From: Flavobacteriales bacterium UBA4474
GTDB lineage: Bacteria > Bacteroidota > Bacteroidia > Flavobacteriales_D > Sanyastnellaceae
Length of the DNA: 7,239 bases
NCBI GenBank assembly: GCA_002389295.1
Contig: DGOE01000169.1
Coordinates: 1-7,239 of the forward strand
Reading direction: 5' to 3'
In this document: one piece after another, positions 1 through 6,106 of the stretch
Layout of the letters: each line of letters begins with the position of its first letter
Numbering within the stretch: the first letter of the stretch is position 1
The notes under the pieces: model-generated
Seen by the model: the letters and a program-made list of their open reading frames with translations, nothing else
What the model was told of the DNA's origin: nothing
Databases searched by the model: none
Translations under genes and position numbers: made by a program

Positions 1-296
1 TGCACCCCCATGGCTTTCAATGCGGTCAGCCCTTCCGTGCTCACGTTTTCGATTTCAACGGTCACCACATCCAGACTGCGGCCCCAGTTGATGACGGCTT
101 CCGCATCGTTGAGGTCGCCTTGGGTAAAACGGTGGGCGATCCGGGCGCAAGGACATTGCGGATCGGGGTCGAGCACCTCGATGCGAAAATCAAAATCGAG
201 GGCCGCCTGAATGGTCATGCGCCCGAGCTGGCCGCCGCCCAGGAATCCGATGCGCAGGTCCGCGCCATTGCGGAGGGGGGCCGTTTCGCCTTGCAT
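1..296 (-). CDS. purK: PurK, N5-carboxyaminoimidazole ribonucleotide synthase (5' part only, cut by window edge)
   Basis: PurK uses ATP and bicarbonate to carboxylate 5-aminoimidazole ribonucleotide in cytoplasmic de novo purine synthesis; it is an ATP-grasp enzyme. Only the N-terminal 98 codons lie in the window, and the reading frame stays open to base 1. Visible signs are the glycine-rich loop GFLGGGQLGRM (residues 17-27), the LDPDPQCPC segment (42-50), FTQGDLNDAEAV, and DVVTVEIENV, in the order and spacing of the family's N-terminal domain. The ATP-grasp domain lies outside. The start is uncertain: ATG at 296 leaves 15 residues before the first beta strand, while an in-frame ATG at 332 adds 12 unconserved residues and would overlap the start of the divergent gene by two bases. 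Neither has a clear ribosome-binding site. I prefer 296. Family assignment is firm; the exact start is not. Confidence 0.9.
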   Translation of the reverse strand, partial: MQGETAPLRNGADLRIGFLGGGQLGRMTIQAALDFDFRIEVLDPDPQCPCARIAHRFTQGDLNDAEAVINWGRSLDVVTVEIENVSTEGLTALKAMGV

Positions 297-330
297 AGAT
301 GCGAAGATACCGGGGTAATTTCGGAGCGTC

Positions 331-915
331 ATGTACAGGCTCACTTTCCTTACCGCCCTGCTTCTCACAATTTCAAATTTGACCTCCGCGCAGAGCGATT
401 GGTGGTTCGATTCCGAGGAGCGCGAACGTGAGATTACCGGCGTGGACAAGCGGTCTTTGGCAGAGCGCAGTTTCAAGGAGCGCCTCACATTTGGCGGAAG
501 CGGCGCATTGCAATTCGGCACCAACACCGTGATCGGCGGTGCACCTCAAGTAGGGTATCGCATCAATGAGAGCTTACTCTTGGGCGCCGGCGGAACGTAC
601 TATTTCCAGCGTTTCAAGCAGAGCTATGGCAACGTTGACCAAAACTTCTACGGCGGCAATGTTTTTGCCCGCCACAGATTGCTCACGCGGATTTTCGCCC
701 ATGTTGAATGGGAACACATCAACCAAGAATCCGGTCTGTTCATTTACCCCATCAGCAGAGAGTGGACGTCCATGTTTTGGTTGGGCGCGGGCTATTACAG
801 GGGACTGACCGACCAACTCGGCGCGGGGTTCACCGTCCTCTATGACGTGACTGAAAACCCCTTGAGTCCATACCAGAACCCCACCTTTCGCGGCGGATTG
901 AGTATCGGGTTCTGA
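331..915 (+). CDS. Small outer-membrane beta-barrel protein with signal peptide
   Basis: This 194-residue exported protein is probably a small beta-barrel in the outer membrane. Residues 1-20 form a signal peptide with a hydrophobic core (LTFLTALLLTI) and a likely cleavage after TSA, leaving a mature start at QSDWWFD. A short charged segment follows (about 28-51, rich in E, R and K). From about residue 52 to the end there are alternating aromatic and glycine-rich strands (LTFGGSGALQFG, PQVGYRI, LLLGAGGTYYF, YGGNVFARH, FAHVEWEHIN, MFWLGAGYYRG), and the chain ends in a terminal phenylalanine (GLSIGF), typical of barrel proteins. The pattern resembles uncharacterised Bacteroidota proteins with a YGGxxFAR motif; the ligand or role is unknown. 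The start is well fixed: an in-frame TAA at 316-318 blocks any longer form, and GGAG at 323-326 precedes the ATG closely. The gene is divergent from purK. Confidence 0.82.
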   Translation: MYRLTFLTALLLTISNLTSAQSDWWFDSEEREREITGVDKRSLAERSFKERLTFGGSGALQFGTNTVIGGAPQVGYRINESLLLGAGGTYYFQRFKQSYGNVDQNFYGGNVFARHRLLTRIFAHVEWEHINQESGLFIYPISREWTSMFWLGAGYYRGLTDQLGAGFTVLYDVTENPLSPYQNPTFRGGLSIGF

Positions 916-973
916 TCGACCCGCCTCATTATTTCACAGGAAAAGCGCATTTTGCGCCCCCATTCGACACGCT
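916..973. other. Short intergenic spacer with a weak hairpin
   Basis: This 58-bp gap separates the barrel gene from the mscS-type gene. It contains a perfect but short inverted repeat, GCGCA (945-949) and TGCGC (953-957), with a 3-base loop. On the minus strand the hairpin is followed by TTTT, but no minus-strand gene ends here, and on the plus strand it is followed by a C run. I do not regard it as a functional terminator. No convincing promoter motif is visible, so the two genes may be co-transcribed. Confidence 0.3.
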
Positions 974-2038
974 ATGGAAATCCTACAAAACACATTTATC
1001 GGCAATACCCTCGAGCACTGGTTGATTGCTCTGGCTTGGGCCATTGGCGGCATCATCGTTGCCCGAGTCTTGTACAAGATTGTCGGCGCCATTGCGCGTC
1101 GCGCCACCGCCAAGACACGCTCCAATCTGGACGACCTCATCGTCGACAAGATGGAGGAGCCCCTCGTGTTGGCGCTGACCATCATTGCCTTGCGCACAGC
1201 ATATGGGCAGTTGACCTTTGGTGATGACGTCGACAACTTTGTCAACGCCGCCATGAAAGTGGCCTATGCCCTCAACGTCACATGGGGCATCGCACGCTTG
1301 GTGGACGCACTGATACTCAACTTCTTTGTGCCTTTCACCTTGAAAAAGGAGAGCGCCATGATGGACCAATTCGGCCCCATTCTGCGCAAAGGGTTGCGTT
1401 CCGGCATTTGGGCCTTCGGATTGATCCTGGCCCTCAACAACGCAGGGTATGATGTCGGCGCATTGATTGCCGGTTTGGGCATCGGCGGCTTGGCCTTGGC
1501 CATGGCAGCCAAAGATTTCGTGTCCAACATTTTCGGTGGCGTCACGGTATTCGTGGACCAGCCGTTCAAAGTGGGAGACCGTGTCCAAATCTCCGGCTAC
1601 GACGGAACAATCGAGGAAATCGGATTGCGGTCCACCCGCCTTCGCACCCTGGCGGGCAGAATCGTCATCATCCCGAATTTCAAATTCACGGATTCCTTTC
1701 TCGAAAACGTCACCATCGAGCCTGCCCGCAAGGTGGCGCTGACCCTCGGACTGACCTATGATACGAGCCCTGAGCAGGTTGAAGAAGCCATCGGCATCTT
1801 GAGGGCCATCATCACGGAACGCTCGGAAACCTTGGAGGATGAGCCCACCATTTGGTTCGAGAGCTTTGGCGACTTCTCCTTGAATGTCAAGGTGGTCTAC
1901 TACGTCAAAAAGGAGGGCCACTGGGCATACAGCCCGAGCGAAGTCAATTTGGAGGTCCTCAAACGCTTCAACGCCGCAGGTCTGGACTTCGCCTTCCCTA
2001 CGCAGACACTGCTGACCCCAGACGTCGCCGGCAGCTGA
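974..2038 (+). CDS. MscS-family small-conductance mechanosensitive channel
   Basis: The product is an inner-membrane, tension-gated channel that would release solutes during hypo-osmotic shock. It has 354 residues, longer than E. coli MscS (about 286), with extra N-terminal helices. Hydrophobic segments lie at about residues 15-40, 62-82, 90-118 and 140-157. The pore-lining helix and hinge are at 162-189 (GALIAGLGIGGLALAMAAKDFVSNIFGG in two parts), with the small-residue packing typical of this family. The beta domain follows directly: VFVDQPFKVGDRVQI, then GTIEEIGLRSTRLRTLAGRIVIIPN, the best conserved region of MscS proteins. The alpha/beta C-terminal domain covers about 240-345. It is not assigned to a specific E. 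coli paralogue. The ATG at 974 has no obvious ribosome-binding site. The stop codon abuts the stop of the convergent aminotransferase gene. Family assignment is confident; the physiological role is inferred from the family. Confidence 0.95.
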   Translation: MEILQNTFIGNTLEHWLIALAWAIGGIIVARVLYKIVGAIARRATAKTRSNLDDLIVDKMEEPLVLALTIIALRTAYGQLTFGDDVDNFVNAAMKVAYALNVTWGIARLVDALILNFFVPFTLKKESAMMDQFGPILRKGLRSGIWAFGLILALNNAGYDVGALIAGLGIGGLALAMAAKDFVSNIFGGVTVFVDQPFKVGDRVQISGYDGTIEEIGLRSTRLRTLAGRIVIIPNFKFTDSFLENVTIEPARKVALTLGLTYDTSPEQVEEAIGILRAIITERSETLEDEPTIWFESFGDFSLNVKVVYYVKKEGHWAYSPSEVNLEVLKRFNAAGLDFAFPTQTLLTPDVAGS

Positions 2039-3127
2039 TCACGCGTGCTGACAAACGATGCCGGCCACCCGGGCCACATCGGCCTCGGTCAACTGGTACA
2101 TGAGCGGAAGGCAAGCCACCCGCCGGGTCACATCGTGCGCCACAGGCAGCACCGCGGGATCCACAAAGTCCAACGTATCTAGGCTGGGGTAGAAATAGCG
2201 CCGTGCGGTAATCCCATGTGCTGCCAGCACCTCGAACGTGCGCAGCAGCGCAGCCTCAGAGTCGAAAAGCACAGGATAATAGGAGCAGTTCCAATCGGTT
2301 CCTTCAGGTGCAGCCAACTTCTCTACCGCGGCACCCTGAAGCGCCGCATCATACCAAGCATGGGCCTGTTTTCGCCGAGCCAAAATGGCACCAGCGTGGC
2401 GCATATTGACCAGGCCCACCGCCGCATGGAACTCCGACATCTTGCCGTTGATGCCGACGCCTGAGAAATCCTCGGGGCCATTGTGACCAAAATTGCGGTT
2501 CAAGAAAATCTTGCGGTCCAATGTGGCATTGGCCGAAATGATGGCGCCCCCCTCCACGGCATGCAGCAATTTGGTCGCATGAAAACTGGTCGTGCTGTAA
2601 TCCCCAAAGGAGAGGAGGCTGCGTCCTTTGAAAGTGGATCCCACCGCATGGGCAGCATCATACACGACCTTTAATCCATGCTTGTCGGCAATCGTTTGTA
2701 TGGCTTCCACATCACAGGGCAATCCATAACAATGTGTGGCCACAATCGCCGTCGTCCTGTCTGTAATCGCCGCCTCAATGGCCTCCGGGTCCAAACACAA
2801 AGTACTGGGCAACACATCCACAAAGACCGGCTTGCAACGCTCCCAAACCAAGCTGCTCGTTGTCGCGATATAACTGATGGGCGTGGTAATGACCTCGCCT
2901 TCCAAACACAGCGCTTGGTAGGCCAACTGCAGGGCCACCGTCCCGTTGCCCACCACCTTCACGTGCTCCAATCCAAAGGTCCTGGTGAACGTGGCCTCGA
3001 ACTCCCGAAGTACGGGTCCGTTATTGGTCAGCCAATTCCGATCCCAAATCCCATTGAGCAAATCGAATACCTCCTGGCGTGGGGTAGGAAATGGAAGGGT
3101 AACCGGCAGTGGTTCGTACTCAGCCAT
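2039..3127 (-). CDS. DegT/DnrJ/EryC1/StrS-family nucleotide-sugar aminotransferase (VioA-like)
   Basis: This is a PLP-dependent transaminase of the sugar aminotransferase family, which moves an amino group, usually from glutamate, to a keto-sugar nucleotide in the cytoplasm. It has 362 residues, the normal length. Visible elements are the N-terminal WDRNWLTNNGP segment (28-38), the cofactor-binding GNGTVAL (60-66), TTPISYIATT (81-90), the PLP-pyridine aspartate D157 in VVYDAAHAVG, and the Schiff-base lysine K186 in SFHATKLLHAVEGGAI. The WLTNNG and FHATK...EGGA pattern is closest, as I recall, to VioA-type enzymes that make dTDP-4-amino-4,6-dideoxyglucose. The substrate is nevertheless inference, since relatives act on several keto-sugars. 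The gene starts 30 bp after the ruvC stop and is probably co-transcribed with it. Its stop touches that of the convergent channel gene. No partner dTDP-glucose synthesis gene lies in the window. Confidence 0.9.
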   Translation of the reverse strand: MAEYEPLPVTLPFPTPRQEVFDLLNGIWDRNWLTNNGPVLREFEATFTRTFGLEHVKVVGNGTVALQLAYQALCLEGEVITTPISYIATTSSLVWERCKPVFVDVLPSTLCLDPEAIEAAITDRTTAIVATHCYGLPCDVEAIQTIADKHGLKVVYDAAHAVGSTFKGRSLLSFGDYSTTSFHATKLLHAVEGGAIISANATLDRKIFLNRNFGHNGPEDFSGVGINGKMSEFHAAVGLVNMRHAGAILARRKQAHAWYDAALQGAAVEKLAAPEGTDWNCSYYPVLFDSEAALLRTFEVLAAHGITARRYFYPSLDTLDFVDPAVLPVAHDVTRRVACLPLMYQLTEADVARVAGIVCQHA

Positions 3128-3157
3128 AGGTAAAGGTCGCTCAGAAAGGGGACAGCA

Positions 3158-3721
3158 TCACCGCGCGCGCTCGGGGTTTTCGCGAACGAAGGCGGCCCAG
3201 CCACCACCCTTCCCTCCAAGGGTCGGGGTGCCCATTTCGTAATGGTGACAGAGCGCCACAGCCAAACCGTCGGTGGCGTCGAGGTCGCGCGGCATGTCCG
3301 CATCGGGAATGGACAATGTGCGCTGCACCATGGCCGCAACCTGCTCCTTGGAGGCCGCTCCCGATCCTGTAATGGCCTGCTTCACGCGCCGTGGGGCGTA
3401 TTCGGCAACGGGCACCTCGCGGACCAGCGCGGCGGCCAATGCCACACCTTGGGCGCGGCCGAGCTTGAGCATGGACTGGACGTTCTTTCCAAAAAACGGC
3501 GCTTCCACTGCAAAGTGGTCCGGCGCATGCGCCTCAATCAGACCGGCACAGCGGTCGTGTATCCGACGCAATTTGACCGCCGGATCGGAAACCTTGGACA
3601 AATGCAAGGCCCCCATTTCGAGGAGTTCCACCCGTTGGCGAGACCAAGCGCGGATGACACCGTATCCCATAATGGTCGTCCCTGGGTCGATTCCGAGGAT
3701 GATGGTCGCGCCGTCTTTCAC
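3158..3721 (-). CDS. ruvC: RuvC, Holliday junction resolvase (crossover junction endodeoxyribonuclease)
   Basis: RuvC cuts Holliday junctions symmetrically during recombinational repair, working with the RuvAB branch-migration complex. With a GTG start at 3721 the protein has 187 residues, near the usual 170-190. The four acidic active-site residues are all recognisable: D12 (IILGIDPGTT), E73 (FAVEAPFFGKN), and D148 and D151 (DLDATDGLAVALCHH). Other conserved blocks are SMLKLGRAQGVALAAA (83-98) and APRRVKQAITGSGAASKEQV. The GGWAAFVRENPER tail is of the type I associate with Bacteroidota. The frame is open upstream to ATG 3799 (26 extra residues, a glycine-rich stretch unlike the family) and further to 4003. 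I chose GTG because homologues begin only a few residues before IILGID and because third-position GC falls sharply upstream. The sugar aminotransferase gene follows at 30 bp. Confidence 0.93.
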   Translation of the reverse strand: MKDGATIILGIDPGTTIMGYGVIRAWSRQRVELLEMGALHLSKVSDPAVKLRRIHDRCAGLIEAHAPDHFAVEAPFFGKNVQSMLKLGRAQGVALAAALVREVPVAEYAPRRVKQAITGSGAASKEQVAAMVQRTLSIPDADMPRDLDATDGLAVALCHHYEMGTPTLGGKGGGWAAFVRENPERAR

Positions 3722-3932
3722 GGGGACAAGTTGGCACAAGACGCCCACAGGTTTCTCGCCTCGTCCATGACCGTATCCACCAAGGACCCTAAAATCCATG
3801 TTGCACGATATTGAGACATTCCATACAATTATACGTCTACAAATTACACAAAATATGACGGTGAATTTGGGAAGTATTCCTACAAGCAGTTCGTAAATTT
3901 TGGACGTGTCCCGCACCACTGATACACCATCG
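3722..3932. promoter_or_regulatory. Divergent intergenic region between ruvC and the flippase-like gene
   Basis: This spacer of about 210 bp holds the only marked AT-rich patch in the window (about 3800-3900) and should carry promoters for both directions. On the plus strand a TTTG (3866-3869) lies ahead of TAAATTTTG (3894-3902), loosely like the Bacteroidota -33 and -7 elements, although the 24-base spacing is long. CAAATT (3840-3845) and AATTTG (3864-3869) form an inverted pair that could be an operator, but such a pair may arise by chance in AT-rich DNA. If ruvC actually starts at ATG 3799, the region shrinks to about 130 bp. Confidence 0.5.
3826..3852 (-). promoter_or_regulatory. Candidate promoter for ruvC-aminotransferase unit
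   Basis: Read on the minus strand, TTTG (3852-3849) is followed after 15 bases by TATAATTG (3833-3826). This matches the Bacteroidota -7 consensus TAnnTTTG at all but one position and also contains a perfect TATAAT. The spacing is slightly shorter than usual. Transcription would begin near 3820, about 20 bases before ATG 3799 or about 100 bases before GTG 3721. It is supported only by motif resemblance and position. Confidence 0.35.
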
Positions 3933-4922
3933 ATGCTGAGTACAACCATCGCTGATATGGACCGGGGAAAATGGCCCGATAAACTCAGACTCCCCGCACC
4001 CATTCACTGGGGGTTGCTGTTTTTGCTGCCACTGGGCGGAGCGGGGTGTTGGTTGTTCTCCAGCCTTTACGCGCTGCCTGCGGAAGCATGGCAACTCACG
4101 ATTTACCCGCTGGCATTGCTCGGCGCTGTGCTATTGGTCCCTGTCAATTGGGGAATTGAATCTGTCAAGTGGGCCGAGTTGATGCCCTGGGCACGCATGG
4201 CCAAGCGGACGCGACAGGTGCTTTATGGCACCGCATGGAGCATGATTGGTCCCTTTCGCCTCGGCGCTGGCATTGGAAGGGTAGCCGCCGTCAAACCCCG
4301 CGAACGCAACATGGCCTTGCGCGCATTCGCTACAGCATCCGTCTCCCAGTGGTGGTGCACCATCACGGCTGCAGCCCTTGGCTTGTTGTGTGCGAAGCTC
4401 TACCTCCCTGGTGTCGCCGTGCTGGTGGTTTCAGCCGCAACACTCGGACTCTATTTCGGCTGGACACCCGCTTTCTGGACTTGGTTCAAACATTCGCCCT
4501 TCAGCGGCCATTGGGGACTGAGCCGAAGAATCGCCACTGTGCGCCGAAAGCGCGCCCTGATCTTCAGCATTGCACGGTTCCTCGTCATGCTCTGTCAATT
4601 CATTCTGCTGCTCAACGCATTCGGGCACCTCACTGATTTGACCCACCAAGTAGAACGGTTCTTCCTGCAAGGCCAAGGCGTCGCCCTCACTTGGGGACTC
4701 ACCAGCCTCGCCCCATTGCCCGCCTTTGGTGACCTCGGACTGCGCGAAGCGGCGGCATTGCTCACCATGGAGTCACCCAATCCGGCAGACGTTACCGCCA
4801 TCGTGGCCGCCACCCTCACCCTTTGGGTGATCAACATCTTCATCCCTGCCATAGTGGGGTTGATCTGGCAAGGAGCCGCCCAGCGCCAAGACAAAACATT
4901 GCGCGCGAACTTGGGTGCGTGA
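3933..4922 (+). CDS. Flippase-like / lysylphosphatidylglycerol synthase TM-region family membrane protein
   Basis: This polytopic inner-membrane protein has 329 residues from ATG 3933. Hydrophobic segments lie at about 25-47, 53-72, 98-118, 130-153, 157-176, 210-230, 246-263 and 287-312. The pattern VPVNWGIESVKWAEL (69-83), the loop GPFRLGAGIGR (106-116) and the second-half motif APLPAFGDLGLREAAAL (260-276) match the organisation of the UPF0104/YbhN-like family. These proteins are related to the membrane part of MprF and are often linked to lipid or glycolipid translocation. There is no C-terminal aminoacyl-transferase domain, so it is not a full MprF. It overlaps the next glycosyltransferase gene by 4 bp, suggesting a joint role in making or moving a glycolipid. 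The start is uncertain: ATG 3957 is an alternative, and a TTG at 3900 overlaps a putative promoter and is less likely. The transported substrate is unknown. Confidence 0.78.
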   Translation: MLSTTIADMDRGKWPDKLRLPAPIHWGLLFLLPLGGAGCWLFSSLYALPAEAWQLTIYPLALLGAVLLVPVNWGIESVKWAELMPWARMAKRTRQVLYGTAWSMIGPFRLGAGIGRVAAVKPRERNMALRAFATASVSQWWCTITAAALGLLCAKLYLPGVAVLVVSAATLGLYFGWTPAFWTWFKHSPFSGHWGLSRRIATVRRKRALIFSIARFLVMLCQFILLLNAFGHLTDLTHQVERFFLQGQGVALTWGLTSLAPLPAFGDLGLREAAALLTMESPNPADVTAIVAATLTLWVINIFIPAIVGLIWQGAAQRQDKTLRANLGA

Positions 4923-6097
4923 CACTCCAAGGATTGACCCTGTTTCTTTTCCTGCCCCTGCTGCTGCACCTGCTGCACATCGCGGGGTGGAGTCGGCGTT
5001 TCAAAGGCGCCTTGCATCCCGCCGAAACAAAGGCCCGCAATCAAGCACCGGGTGCGGCTACCCCATGGCAACCCGAGCGCGCTGAAGACCTGACCGTCGT
5101 CCTCCCCGCCCGCAATGAGGCGCGCGCCCTTCCGCGGCTCTTGGCCGATCTCGCCAAGGGCAACTGCCTTCCGGCTGCAGTCATCGTGGTGGACGATGCC
5201 TCAGATGATGATACGCTCAAGGCCATTGCACCCTCCGGTGGTTGGCCCTTCCCGTTGAACATCATGGCCAACCCGGGCACGGGAAAGAAAGCCGGACTCT
5301 CCGCCGGAATGCGCGCGGCTGAAACCACTTGGGTCGTGCAAGTGGATGCCGACGTGCGCATTGGACGGCACTTCATCGACGCCATCGCTCAAACCCTCGC
5401 ACAGAGCGGGTCGAAATTCGACATGCTGCTGTTGCCTCTGCGCCTTGCCAACGCGGCCAGCGGATCTCCTCAGCGCACCCTCGATGTGTTGCAGGCCTTG
5501 GATTTTGCCGCCATGCAAGGCTGGGCCGTGGCAGCTGTGCAGCGGTCACGCCCTGCCATGGCCAGCGGCGGGGCTTGGGTGTGGCGGCGCAGCGCTTTTC
5601 CCCACGACGCGCTGCGGCCAGAACTTGCCAGTGGCGACGATGTATTCTCGCTCGCAGCCCTCATCGCCCAGGGAGACGGCAACCGCGTCGGTTGGGTTGG
5701 CCGCACAGAAGCGATGGCCTCTGCTGCACCTATGCCCACCTTGCGCCAACTGCTGGACCAACGCATCCGCTGGGGTGCCAAATCCACCGCCTATCCGCGG
5801 GCGCTGAAAGAAGCACGCCGCGTGGCCACGACCATCGCCGCCATGCACGCCGCCGGTATCGCCCTGCTCATCCTCCATCCCTTGGCAGGTCTTGCGTTCT
5901 GGGCCACCAAGGCGCTGGGCGACATGGCCTATACCCACCAGGTGGGCCAAGCATACGGCCTGTTTGATGGCATGGGGGGCCTGCGGCGCGTCTCCGCGCT
6001 CGCACTCCTGGCCCTTGTGCACCCGCCATTCATCATCACCACCCTCCTTTTGATGCCCTTCAGAAAAGTCCGCTGGAAGGGACGGACGACCGCCTAA
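4919..6097 (+). CDS. Membrane-bound family 2 glycosyltransferase
   Basis: The gene encodes a GT-A-fold glycosyltransferase of 392 residues, expected to transfer a sugar from a nucleotide donor on the cytoplasmic face of the inner membrane. An N-terminal hydrophobic segment (about 5-23) anchors it. The catalytic domain shows LTVVLPARNEA (58-68), VVDDASDDDT (90-99), the metal-binding DAD (143-145), GGAWVWRRSAF (217-227), GDD (239-241, likely the catalytic acidic position) and QRIRW (281-285). The last is the QxxRW motif of BcsA-like and ceramide-glucosyltransferase-like enzymes. Two or more C-terminal hydrophobic stretches follow (about 303-330 and 358-381). The start is GTG 4919, whose last bases form the TGA of the upstream gene (GTGA, 4-bp overlap), which suggests translational coupling. 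Upstream in-frame codons would lie inside the neighbouring gene and are not supported. Donor and acceptor cannot be told from sequence alone. Confidence 0.88.
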   Translation: MTLQGLTLFLFLPLLLHLLHIAGWSRRFKGALHPAETKARNQAPGAATPWQPERAEDLTVVLPARNEARALPRLLADLAKGNCLPAAVIVVDDASDDDTLKAIAPSGGWPFPLNIMANPGTGKKAGLSAGMRAAETTWVVQVDADVRIGRHFIDAIAQTLAQSGSKFDMLLLPLRLANAASGSPQRTLDVLQALDFAAMQGWAVAAVQRSRPAMASGGAWVWRRSAFPHDALRPELASGDDVFSLAALIAQGDGNRVGWVGRTEAMASAAPMPTLRQLLDQRIRWGAKSTAYPRALKEARRVATTIAAMHAAGIALLILHPLAGLAFWATKALGDMAYTHQVGQAYGLFDGMGGLRRVSALALLALVHPPFIITTLLLMPFRKVRWKGRTTA

Positions 6098-6106
6098 ATT
6101 GCCATT

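Noticed and set aside
120..431. A 103-codon plus-strand open frame before the barrel-protein gene
   Set aside because: It is opposite purK, whose N-terminal motifs are clear, and runs out of frame into the exported-protein gene.
945..957. GCGCA/TGCGC hairpin followed by TTTT on the minus strand, as a terminator
   Set aside because: The stem is only 5 bp, and no minus-strand gene ends upstream of it; the plus-strand side lacks a T run.
983..1921. A 312-codon open frame on the minus strand opposite the mechanosensitive channel gene
   Set aside because: It lies wholly inside a gene with clear MscS motifs, and its translation is low-complexity, rich in D, G, Q and H, as expected for an antisense shadow in GC-rich DNA.
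2032..2050. CAGC/GCTG inverted repeat at the convergent junction as a bidirectional terminator
   Set aside because: The stem is 4 bp with an 11-base loop and no T run on either strand.
3242..3814. A 190-codon plus-strand open frame opposite ruvC
   Set aside because: The ruvC strand holds all catalytic residues in order; the antisense product shows no recognisable domain.
3855..3896. A 13-codon plus-strand mini-ORF ahead of the flippase-like gene, as a leader peptide
   Set aside because: It would start upstream of the candidate plus-strand -7 element, has no regulatory codon run, and is of a length expected by chance.
3900..3932. TTG at 3900 as the start of the flippase-like gene
   Set aside because: It is a rare start codon within a promoter-like motif, and two ATG codons (3933, 3957) follow before the first membrane segment.
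5329..5967. A 212-codon plus-strand open frame in an alternative frame of the glycosyltransferase gene
   Set aside because: It is rich in R, H, P and G without domain features; the overlapping frame has all GT2 motifs.
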